Source: Membranipora membranacea (lineage: Eukaryota > Bryozoa > Gymnolaemata > Cheilostomatida > Membraniporidae). Taken from it: a stretch of 60,000 nucleotides of DNA. The position numbers and the translations under genes were made by a program. The notes beneath the pieces were generated by a model. It was not told the origin of the DNA, did not search any database, and saw nothing but the letters and a program-made list of their open reading frames with translations. Shown one piece after another: positions 27,801 to 35,640 of the stretch. Location: positions 24,790,025 through 24,850,024 of the forward strand of contig OU612070.1 of NCBI GenBank assembly GCA_914767715.1, in the 5' to 3' direction. Position 1 is the stretch's first letter; each line of letters starts with the position of its first letter.

Positions 27801-30800
27801 AACGGTTAATGCATGGCGAGTTGTATGAATCGTTTTGCATTTTATGACGAAACAACCAAGGATGTGGAGCGAGAGTCTACCTAGTCTCTTTAATCGATGG
27901 GAGAGGGAATTCGCTGCTCCAAAACATGTCAGATGAATCAGCGTAGGGGTGAAATATATACTATCTACCCAGGCTGTTACAAAATGTGAGATGTATATTC
28001 ATGTTTTGAGTAAGATATACTGACCCTTTTGAGTATAATATCTATATATCCAGCTATTAATGCACTGATCTGTTCTCCTTCTGGTGTTTGTACACTGTAT
28101 AATATATCGTGATCTCCGAAGTCTAGATTAAAACTGTTAGGTGAGGCAGCCCACCTGCGTACGTGTGTCAGTGGCCATGTCTGTAATCAAGAACAGCATA
28201 GTATACAGAGCAGAGCAGATATTGTATATGTACATCATCTGCAGCATTAAAATTCAATGTTAAACAAGGAGACATAGAGAGTAGACAACTGCTTGTTTGA
28301 GTAGCCATACAGAATATTGATTGCACTATTTCGATCAGGAATACAAATACGAGTTTCCCAAATATTTGTCATAAAGACAAATACTATAGAATTAAAAATG
28401 AGGGAGGGCCTTACAATTGGATTGATGCTGTTGGTGCTAAATCATCGCAATCCATTCGCTCAAAATCCCTTGATCTTTCAGTTCCAATATCGTTCACTCA
28501 GAAGGTATTACATTGCCATCACACAGTGAGCAATTTGGGAATGGTACCCCCAGGCAGGTCTCATTCCCTCAGTAAGAGGTGATCAGATGGTGAGTTAGGC
28601 AGCTATTGATTGAAAGACCCCTCTTGTTTTCTGAAACTCTGAACCAATCTTTAGAGAGTATTACGAAGGAGTCTTTAACTCCTTGGTATTACAGAGTGAC
28701 GGCACTTTGCCCACTGCTGCACATTAATCATACCTGTACAACTTCTTTAGTTTTCTCATCTACTCTCACAATAGACTCTTTATTCACTCCAAACAATCTG
28801 GGAACAAGCTTCTTAGAACTTTTCATTCTCTCCTGTAAAATTAAAATTGAGATTTTAATAAAGCAATGGCGTTTCAGCAATCTGTCTGAATCTGCAGACA
28901 TATTAATGATTGAGTGAGAGTGGATTACATAATACTCAGTGTTAGCTTGGCAGCCTGTGTCCATATCACCAATCTAATAGGCCTATCCTAATAATGCACA
29001 TTAGTCAATTACTACTCAGTGGGGATTTATTTGACAAAGTTTAAAGCACACTGGCTAATTCCTCAATAATCCATATACCTTAGATACTGGGTATTTGAAA
29101 AGTGACTTGTGTATTAGCACATTGGGAAAGTGGATTTACATAGCCCTTTTAATGATCACTAAGTCAGTAAACAACTTAGCACTACTCTGATATGACATAG
29201 TGGGGAAACGCAGTCAGATTTCTCATAACTAAGTATTAGTATGAAGGCCACTGACCCTCCAAGCCGATAAATTTGACACCATAACAGTATAGTATCCTAA
29301 ATAATAGCAGCTTTAGACAGTGATATAGAAAGTGGACACAAAAGGTGTCATGTTAGTGAGAAATCGATGAAACACTCTCCCCTAAACTGTGATGTTACCG
29401 ATTTTTGTTGGAATATCTCTGACATTTAACTGACCTTGACTAAGAAGAACGTGATACCGTAAGTTTTGAGAGATCGAGCTAGCTGAGTGTATCTGACTTT
29501 AGCCTCCACTTCGTTGAGACTGTAGAGCTGTTTGTGTTCTACGAATATCTTCTTCTCGATACTCTTAGCTTTGACGTACTCCTTGGGCAAGAAATCTTTC
29601 AACCTACACAATTAAATCAAATATAAATACAACAATATAATATAATAACATCTTATTTTTGCTGAACATGTAGCACATTATCACATAGCGAAGAACTCAG
29701 ATGTGTTACAGTTGTTGTAAAATTGCAAACTAAAGAAAAACTGAGTGCTGTGGGATAAATGAAAATAAATAAAAAGATTGGCCATGCATTTAATAGAAGG
29801 AAAATATTATCACCAGCATTAATATAGACATATGTTATTACAACCAATGAGGTGGAACTTAATATACACTGCAGGGCAATTTCTTTTGGTTCCTCATATA
29901 TCACAAAGTAAAATTTTATGCTTACTGATCAAAATAATTTCATTTCTTTTTCTGATGATGTTTTGTATCGATAAAATAAGACTTACTCTAGAAATCCTGG
30001 TTTGTGTTTAGTGTCCACATACGGACCAAACTGAATATGACACTGAAATCCAGCAAACTGTACGGCCTCCTCCATGGTTACTGGGTGAGCTCCGTTTAGC
30101 ATGGCATCTCTCATCTATGTAATATGAAAATACAAAAAGGGAGTGATAATTGTCAATTTTACAGCGGTGTGAAGGTGAACCAAGTCAACTGATTAAAACC
30201 ACAGCGACCTAGTCGTGCTGCCGGAAGGGTCAGCAAGAGTTTAGTGTGGCAGTAATGGAGCAGTATACAGCTAGCATATGTATCATATCATACACAGGAG
30301 GATAAAAACTATAATGATGATTCTTCATTCATCATTCGATGAGTATGAGTATCTGTTATCACAGAGTAAGGATATATCCTTACTCTGTTATGTTATCTAC
30401 TCTAAGTTACAGTCTTACTCTTACTCAGCTTCCTATAATCTCCAGATAACACGAATTACTGCAGGGATAAAACAATACAGCCGCAGTATTGTAACTTATC
30501 TAAACATAACCTAAATACTTTACATAACTTGTGAACTCGAATTAAAGTGAAATTTGAGCAGGCCTCATTTATTTTTTTACAAGCCCGTCATAACTCCATG
30601 TAGCCTAACCTAATTTCAACTTCCTCAGTTTTATGATGCACAGCACTGATGTGAGATTTCAGTAGGCAGCCAAAGCAGACATACTTTGTTAGATAATGCC
30701 AGCTGGCAAAGTCATCAAACATAATAAAGTCAGCATTACTTAATAGTATCCTTACGCAACATCAGGAAGTAAAAACTAACGGAAATGAGAAATTTTTGAC

Positions 30801-33800
30801 CTGCAGATAATCACTTACTGACTGTTTATCAGTGCTTCCAAATTTGAAACATGTTTGCTTTACTCACTGGCTTGTGTTTGATCTTGTGGCCTCAATGAGA
30901 GTCACTGACTGACTTCTTATGATACAGATTTGAGTCACAAAACCATATAATGGTTTAGCTCTACATACATACATAGTGATTACCTGTGTGATCTATTTAT
31001 GCTCGTTTATTTACCTGCACATATAGAAGATTGAGCTGTATTGGATCTCTAGCGTCGATGTTCTGATCAGAGAAGAATAGTTTACGCTTGAGTAGAAGTG
31101 TATCTCCCTCTGTGACAGACTGCTCTCTCAGTGTCTTACCATGGTCCAACCAGTTTACTGTAAAACAATATCACCACATGATTATAAGTTAGCAGAGTAT
31201 ACATACCAGTCAGAGCATCAGGGTGATACGTTCCGACGATAATCCGATGTTGGGAGTAATAACTTGGAAGACAGATTGTTACTGGGGGAAAAGTCATACC
31301 AGGGATCATATATTGTTACTGTGTCTGGTCTGGTCTGTCACGGGTCTGGTACGGGTCTGGCTGCCATCATAAGAACATTAGGTTGGTTAAAAATGGCAAG
31401 GTCTGTCTCAGTCGAAGAAATGAGAAATAAAGACGCCTCAAAGCGGCGATAATGTTCGGCGCAAAGTTGCTCCGAGGCACACCTGGGAGTGGGACATCAT
31501 AAGAGTGTGTAGTCAGTAGACTGCAGCAGGTTTTGAACCTAGGACCTCTTATACTTGTATGTAAGAGGACAGGCGCTTTGACCAACTGAGCTACCTCCTA
31601 CTCATATATAGTCTGAGTCCCCAACTCTTATATAGATGGGACAGTAGTCTGAGCCCTCCCACCAAACTCTCGCCCCTGTCCAGGGGCAGTAGATCGACTT
31701 TGACCTACATTCATCGTCTGTTTGTAGTTTTTTCTTCATCTCCTCGAGTTTTTTCCTCTCCATCCTAGCGATGGTTGAGCCTTTCTTCAGAGTGGACATC
31801 TTCTCCTTATCATCTAAAGTCTCGTATATAAGTGAGTACTCGTCGTGGTTTGTAATACCTGTAAATAATAATATAAATAACGGCAATGATATTCCGTTCA
31901 ATTTTGTTCTGTATTTTTTTACTAATTGTTTTTGTCAGGCACTGAGAGAAAAACATTTATAATGATAGGACATTAGTTGCCGCAAATATATATAGATAAT
32001 ACAAAATGATAATCAACACTTCACAAACGCTATTTGATCAGCAGTAGGCCTACACATACACATTTATGCCTCTGCTTCTCAGCACTGTTGTGGTCATTCC
32101 AACAACAGACAGGTCGTAAAGAAAACTCATGTCACATGGAATGTGTCACGTTGAGTTGTGAGAGACCACAATAAATCTGCCCACAGTGTATTTATTATTA
32201 TAATTTCATTGTGTACTTTCTGTAGGCTGATATTTAATTAGGAAGCCTGGTGACAATGATAAATAATAAAAAACTATGAGAAATTTAAAACTACTGAACC
32301 AAACTCTGACCAAGAGTCATTGTTTGAAGGTTGTGAACCACACTGCTTCCAGATCGACTATGAGAAACGAGCTCTCTGCACCGTAGCGACAGTGCCACAA
32401 AGTGACCCAATTGACCTTTTTTACATTTTGCCTAGATAGAAGTGTGGGTGGGGTGACTTTTAAGTTTGAGAACACAAACGCATTTGGATTAGTTCAGATG
32501 TTACAGTGCAATAACAACCAACCTGAACTGATTGGTTACACATGCGCAAAGTGGTTTACAGCTCATAAAAAAAAAGATGAATGGTTACAAAGTGGGCTGA
32601 CTTTACTGACTCACCTATCCGAGAGCAGATGACTACCATAAGCTGACTGACAATGTGACTATCATCCACCTGCATAGTCTTCACTGCTCCATCTAACATC
32701 CTTACTCTTATGATACGTAACTTTGACTTATAATCTAATACGTCCTACAGTCATAATATAATATAATATAATATAATAAGATATATACAAAGTTCTATGA
32801 TATGATGATATGATAATTAGAAAATTTAATATAACATAATTACGGAACTGAGAATGAATGACTGCAATAATATATATTAATAATATTATATACAGAGAGT
32901 TTAGTCTATGTATACAGAGCATGGTATGGGCACTGCAAGTGCATATTATGAGTCTGCTTCATGAACACAGATACAAGACCATCAATAAACTCTTGCATAG
33001 ACGAAGAATATATATTTTACTTCTCACGACAGTTGAAAAAGAGCTTTCGACTTCATGAATGGAATCACAAAGAATATCATCATGACGTGTCCAAGAATTT
33101 GGTGTTATCATTTATGTCTTGTCTCAAACTTACCCCATTTCTCAATAAATAATATTCTAGAGATCTAGAGTTGTCCAGCCATACTCCTTTCTTTGGGTCG
33201 TCATCAGACAAAAACAGGCCAAATTCTTGTGCTGCAAACGTGACACGAAACATTCTCAGCACATCAGTTATCAATAAAGTTATTATCAATAAGATTTCCG
33301 AGGGCATCTCATGTTTATCAATTCCATTACTTAAACATGTAAACACAGGCCATAAGAAGAGCACTGGAAAGCACTTGAGGCTAAATACTCAGTAAAAACT
33401 ACAAGCCTAATCCGTTTGTTTCGGAGCCTGCTGTTAGTGTTAAACAAGGAGATAAAGTTAGTAATTGGCACAGAAAAAAAAGTGGATCATCCAAATTTTG
33501 AAGCTATTGCATGAAATATTCACTCAGATGAAAACCTGAGCCACACAGGAAAAAGTGATTCAGTGTTCAGTGACCTAATTGTCAGTTTGCAGATTCAGTC
33601 CTGCACAATAAATAATGCAGTCATTGTGCAGACATGGAAGGGGTCAGTGCATTATCATATGAGTGAGGTGGCATAGAATTAAAACTTCAATATTGATTTG
33701 AAGTTAAAAGTTGAAATTGATGGGCACACTGTGAATTGTAGGTGTTCATTACAGAGAAAAAGGCAAGTGCCACACAGCAGGGATTACTGAATATTACAAT

Positions 33801-34722
33801 ATAACACTTATAACACTTGAGGAATATTTGGCAACACCCAACGTATATAACTGAGATGTGAGCAAGCTGGAAGTTACTTCCAACTCTTTGATGTGAGCAA
33901 CCCTAACATATAAGCTGGAAATCTGCTGAAATTCAGAATAAGAGAGTGAAGCTTAAACCACCAAGAGGATGAGAAAATGGTGGAGTCTTATATAGGATCA
34001 GAGGTTACTGTAGTATTATTATATGAGCTGACTGACGGCAGCGCGCTGCCGACGTTGTGTCGATGTGTCAGTCTGGACTGAGTAACTATCATACTCACCT
34101 GAGGGTAAATCAGTAGGAAACCCATCTGATCATAGGAAGTCAGTCATATTGTATTGTTGGGCACAAAAAAGTGGGACAAGAAGTGCATCTCTTTTCTTAG
34201 AAGCTACCATCACATCAATGAAAGGGAGTTCATTGATCACATGACAGTTACAATGAAAGCCACCACTCTTTGTTATATACTCAATTGTTAGATATACTTT
34301 AAGTCCATAAATGTTCAATCGGCAAGTATCAGCACTTTGTTTTTTTTATATTACAGGGAGCCTGAAAGATATCCCTCAACCTTTAGGGATCACATCTGAC
34401 CAAAGATGTCTGGATTTCCCTTAAAATCGCGATAGAAAAGGAGAGAGTGTTGCTGGTTTTAGCAAAGGTTATTGTTCCTAGCATGGGGTGTCTGAGAGGA
34501 CAGACTATATAAGATCTGAGCTAGGAACTGAGGGTGGGACAGCCCTTAGTATCTAAGGTGGTGAGATGAGGACTAGTTCTACTTACGATTGCCTCTATTA
34601 GCCTCCTGTACCTTCTGACGTATATAATTACAGGCATCAAACACGAGCATACTGGGCTCAAACTGCATAGTTTTCACCTGTCCGCTCGCGTCTATCCTGA
34701 TCTTCAGGGACAGGGTAGCCAT
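1488..34722 (-). CDS. TLN: Talin, complete gene (48 coding exons)
   Basis: Talin is a cytoskeletal adaptor. Its FERM head binds integrin beta tails and activates integrins, while its helical rod binds vinculin and actin at cell-matrix adhesions. All family parts are present in order: F0-F3 head, linker, rod bundles R1-R13 and C-terminal dimerisation helix. The exons, bounded by GT/AG sites, add to 7,737 nt, which is 2,578 residues plus stop. Human talin-1 has 2,541; about 27 of the extra residues come from one linker exon. The start at 34722 (MATLSLKIRI) aligns with the vertebrate start, and the stop is at 1488-1490. No frameshift or internal stop was needed. The longest introns (1617-3525, 4972-6705, 7858-9007, 13476-14770, 19944-20994, 33232-34586) hold only the repeats listed separately or featureless AT-rich DNA. 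Exon coordinates are given in the domain entries. The identification is certain; individual splice sites were read by eye. Confidence 0.97.
2411..2514. mobile_element. MITE family A, copy 1
   Basis: This is a nearly full-length inverted repeat of about 104 bp flanked by TA dinucleotides, inside the last talin intron. Both arms begin GATCAAG(C/T)TTGATG and continue through TTTGCC and GGAGT into a CTCC-rich centre. It shares arms with copies at 5084, 15531 and 16352. TA flanks and terminal inverted repeats suggest a non-autonomous Tc1/mariner-type element. No transposase is present. Confidence 0.75.
2678..2713. repeat. Short perfect hairpin
   Basis: Arms ACCAGAGACTATA (2678-2690) and TATAGTCTCTGGT (2701-2713) are perfect reverse complements around a TA-rich 10-bp loop. 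It lies in the last talin intron. It may be a tiny MITE remnant; no second copy was noticed in the window. Confidence 0.8.
5084..5242. mobile_element. MITE family A, copy 2
   Basis: This inverted repeat of about 159 bp lies in the talin intron 4972-6705. The right arm holds GGAGGGGGAGCAACTCC followed by AAATGCAGGCAAACTGG; the left arm is its diverged reverse complement, with TTTGATCCAG and GCTCCCCCTCCA. The centre is about 60 bp of unrelated sequence. It is flanked by TA and belongs with the copies at 2411, 15531 and 16352. Confidence 0.8.
7169..11956 (-). CDS. TLN: Talin rod, bundles about R10-R12
   Basis: Exons are 11789-11956, 11256-11483, 10833-10979, 10095-10264, 9530-9713, 9008-9250, 7702-7857 and 7169-7303, residues about 1818-2294. 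Landmarks are ASGGNPKSTEAHESM, SFVDYQTAMVQISKRIAQL, RVQDLGNSCIQLVENAG, GTQACINAASIVSGIIADL, LDTTIMFATAGTLSSDDG, KELVEDTKTLVAGAASSQE, SAKVMVTNVTSLLKTVKTVE and TATAKAVAAGNSCRQEDII. Several are identical or nearly so to vertebrate talin, making this one of the best conserved rod segments. The exon junction at 11483/11789 joins in frame with vertebrate-like length, so no extra exon is needed between them. Confidence 0.94.
8376..8550. mobile_element. MITE family B, long copy
   Basis: This inverted-repeat element of about 175 bp lies in the talin intron 7858-9007. The ends read CCAATGTGTAGGCTCTGATT and, inverted, AATCAGAGCCAACATG. A second internal inverted pair (TGAGACAAAGTG and CACTTTGTCTCA) lies near the middle. 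The same termini recur at 19741, 50552, 51073 and 53758. The flanks share a CTAGTGGTCAGC-like sequence on both sides, a possible long target duplication or an outer part of the repeat. Confidence 0.7.
12281..17281 (-). CDS. TLN: Talin rod, bundles about R7-R9
   Basis: Exons are 17080-17281, 16524-16697, 15787-16031, 15283-15444, 14771-14911, 13229-13475, 12646-12807 and 12281-12438, residues about 1321-1817. Landmarks are LKGVSVVSSKLLLAAKSL, APGQKECDSALREIQAA, NDNSYFQCLDTVIDRS, QFSRANQAIQQACQIL, VVAKHTSALCNACRIASG, RQFVQSAKDVANSTANLV, ATPRDPSIYQAFSTHSKTL, KKLITAIRESAPGQRE, ISQSLAPRED and LDQTKSVAESGLQLVY. In vertebrates R7-R8 binds KANK and DLC1, and R9 folds back on F3 to hold talin inactive. 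A Glu in the R9-equivalent IESS motif matches the autoinhibitory region by position only. A 12-nt candidate microexon lies in the 13476-14770 intron. Confidence 0.93.
14337..14348 (-). other. Candidate 12-nt talin microexon
   Basis: The 12 bases would encode Asn-Glu-Glu-Thr. They are bounded by an AG acceptor (ATATTAG) and a near-consensus donor GTAAGT. They lie in the intron between exons 14771-14911 and 13229-13475, which join in phase 0, so inclusion keeps frame. The joined sequence without it already matches vertebrate talin length, so it would be an optional insertion in the R9 region. Short AG-N12-GTAAG strings can occur by chance. Confidence 0.3.
15531..15629. mobile_element. MITE family A, copy 3
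   Basis: This inverted repeat of about 99 bp lies in the talin intron 15445-15786. The arms contain CCAGTTTGCCTGTATTTGG on the left and the complement of AAATTCAGGCAAACTGGATC on the right, with a short CCCCTCTACTGATCAGTGG centre. CTAG-containing sequence flanks both ends. It is shorter than copies 2 and 4, consistent with an internally deleted derivative. Confidence 0.78.
16352..16498. mobile_element. MITE family A, copy 4
   Basis: This inverted repeat of about 147 bp sits only about 25 bp from the talin exon 16524-16697, on its downstream (donor) side on the minus strand. The left arm is AGACCAAGTTTGATCCGTTT and the right arm ends AACTGAATCAAATTTGATC. It shares GGAGTTGCTCCCACTCC-type sequence with copies 1-3. 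The centre holds AATAAGGCCTTATT, itself a perfect 14-bp palindrome. Confidence 0.8.
17603..22315 (-). CDS. TLN: Talin rod, bundles about R4-R6
   Basis: Exons are 21959-22315, 21494-21637, 20995-21114, 19859-19943, 19326-19552, 18827-18985 and 17603-17734, residues about 913-1320. The 357-nt exon is the largest in the gene and carries ATNAAAQNALKKKQLQRLE. Other landmarks are PGGRMCAAAKAAVPTIGDQ, LTLAELRTCA, LVPLPGES, VRGVAATSPDP, LIDTARDVLDKSGRLLEEA, NACINCLPGQRDIDLALKSI and RGTPQQLASS. Order and spacing follow vertebrate talin. Two introns here carry small inverted repeats (18178-18212, 19741-19806). Confidence 0.93.
18178..18212. mobile_element. MITE family C, 35-bp palindrome
   Basis: Two perfect 16-bp arms, CATAGACTTAATATAC and its reverse complement, surround a 3-bp TTA centre in a talin intron. 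The same terminal sequence flanks a longer element at 24249-24310, so this is probably the extreme internal-deletion form of a dispersed element. Confidence 0.75.
19741..19806. mobile_element. MITE family B, short copy
   Basis: This inverted repeat of about 66 bp lies in the talin intron 19553-19858. The left end contains GCCAATGTGTCGACTCTGAT; the right end contains CAACACATTGG. It has the termini of the family B elements at 8376, 50552, 51073 and 53758 but almost no internal sequence. Confidence 0.65.
22549..26179 (-). CDS. TLN: Talin rod, N-terminal bundles (about R1-R3)
   Basis: Exons are 26036-26179, 25409-25569, 24924-25116, 24459-24695, 23473-23574, 22995-23177 and 22549-22707, residues about 520-912. 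Landmarks shared with vertebrate talin are LNQSQRALLGTI, TDYSAVGSAV, VKMLAALRDEE, LAKAVANATANLVLKAK, ATQCALATSQLVGCTK, APTINSVACQEQVIEAAKLV, FNSMGDAPEM and QARSVAQATSSLVNAIK. These amphipathic helices form four- and five-helix bundles that in vertebrates hide vinculin-binding sites and the RIAM site of R2-R3. The spacing of landmarks matches vertebrate talin with only short differences, so these bundles are probably intact. Confidence 0.93.
24249..24310. mobile_element. MITE family C, longer copy
   Basis: This element of about 62 bp lies in the talin intron 23575-24458. Both ends are ACCATAGACTTAATAT (the right end inverted), and the centre is AT-only. It shares its ends with the 35-bp palindrome at 18178-18212. 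Confidence 0.75.
26498..27067 (-). CDS. TLN: Talin flexible linker exons (calpain-linker region)
   Basis: Exons are 26991-27067 and 26498-26687, residues about 431-519. The first carries KDHYGIEGDEEST and ML-EEN, matching the acidic start of the vertebrate linker. The second is Gln/Ser/His-rich and low in complexity (for example MSQQQFGSVQNQ), as expected of the unstructured tether between head and rod. In vertebrates this linker is cut by calpain. The exact vertebrate cleavage motif is not preserved clearly enough to claim a site here. Confidence 0.9.
27169..27245 (-). CDS. TLN: Talin linker exon: basic proline-rich insert
   Basis: This 77-nt exon (phase 1 in, phase 0 out) adds about 26 residues right after the F3 lobe. 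The insert starts TPPPLPTKKK and ends YRTPPQPK, so it is proline-rich at both ends and basic between. It is flanked by a GTAACC donor and a short GTCAG acceptor. I know of no counterpart in vertebrate talin-1, where F3 runs straight into the KDHFG.EGDEE linker. Its phase only fits if the preceding exon uses its downstream donor (exon end 28021). Skipping it with the upstream donor (exon end 28025) restores the vertebrate-like join ILKR-QKEKDHYG. An alternative acceptor farther upstream would give a longer in-frame version with an implausible hydrophobic start. It is probably an alternative exon. Confidence 0.7.
28021..34722 (-). CDS. TLN: Talin head exons (FERM F0-F3)
   Basis: Exons are 34587-34722, 33134-33231, 32615-32744, 31709-31858, 31015-31157, 29987-30114, 29435-29603, 28734-28832 and 28021-28180 (or 28025-28180), covering residues 1 to about 404. 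F0 carries FGLFLSDDDPKKGVW, almost identical to vertebrate talin. F1 keeps GITNHDEYSL and a basic charged loop rich in Lys. F2 has NWLDHGKTLREQ, KRKLFFSDQN and AGFQCHIQFGP. F3, the PTB-like integrin-binding lobe, has KKLVPRLFGV, DEKTKEVVQ and RRWAASPNSFNLDFGD, which includes the conserved Trp of the integrin NPxY groove. The order F0-F1-F2-F3 with no gap indicates a functional head. The final exon has two possible donors four bases apart (see findings). Confidence 0.95.
31375..31600 (-). mobile_element. tRNA-derived SINE-like element
   Basis: On the minus strand, 31598 down to about 31525 reads like a tRNA gene. It has a perfect A-box-type TAGCTCAGTTGG and a B-box-type GGTTCAAAACC, the two internal RNA polymerase III promoter elements. 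The anticodon arm is replaced by an extended hairpin (CCTCTTA...TAAGAGG) and acceptor pairing is imperfect, so it is not a normal tRNA. Non-tRNA sequence follows and was not recognised. The 3' boundary near 31375 is a guess. The element lies in the talin intron 31158-31708. Confidence 0.6.
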
Positions 34723-35564
34723 GTTTGCTGTTTTAGTTACCCTGTCCTATAAGTGGTATCTTCCTCCTCAGCGTCAGCACCAGTATATGATCAGTTAGCG
34801 GCAGCAACTGTATAACCAAATACAAACAGAAATAAAACATAGCTACTGAGTTCGAGCAAGGTATATTTGGTCAGAGATATCATCACTCATCAATAGTTTA
34901 TAAGCTAGACATACAAGACTAAAGAATTGAGTCACATACTAATATTATATGTGTACAGCCGATGAGACTAGACACAAATATAAATATCGCTGATTGCTGT
35001 TCATTCATTGTATATTTTCACAAATTAACATGAAGCTTATATACAAAATACACAGTAGGAGCAGAGATATCAGATTAGCTCTACATTAACCATAAATAGT
35101 GAAGGCATGAATTATTAATAAATTCAGTAGAGAAATATTAGACTGCGGCACTCTTGTGGGATGCAAGTGTAATGAGTTGTGTAAATTTACTCACTGCACA
35201 AACACACTGAGATGTAAAGTAAAGAATTTTATGAATGGATGTCTGATCGAGTGCGAGTCAACATGGAGACCTAGAAATACTCCTAGATCTGACCATGGAC
35301 CTCCCACCGGCCTGCCTGATCTGACTGACTCCATGACCTAACCTCCAACTATTCAGGCCTCCTATACTGACTACCTGATCTTAATCCAGGGCCCTCTCAT
35401 AGCAGCCACAGGAATCATAAGGGTAGTGAGTGACAGACTGTGAAATGATGGGTAAAAACTGAACCCTCAGCAACAGTAAATGACACAATAACTACATTTC
35501 CATGCATTGATTTGGAATTTCGAATGAAGTTGCCAACTGAGATTGAGACTTCAAAAAAATCTGC

Positions 35565-35640
35565 TGCGGTTGGGAATCGTACCTGGGCCTCCTGCATCAC
35601 AGCCTTTGAGGCTAACCCGCTTCAACGCGAAACGGGTACC
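35565..35640 (-). mobile_element. Degenerate tRNA-like (SINE) fragment
   Basis: On the minus strand a B-box-like GGTACGATTCCC is preceded, at about tRNA spacing, by GTTGAAGCGGGTTAGCC. An anticodon-stem-like segment containing CTGTGATGCAGG lies between. This arrangement resembles the 3' half of a tRNA and the head of tRNA-derived SINEs. The A box is poor and no intact cloverleaf is claimed. Confidence 0.45.
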
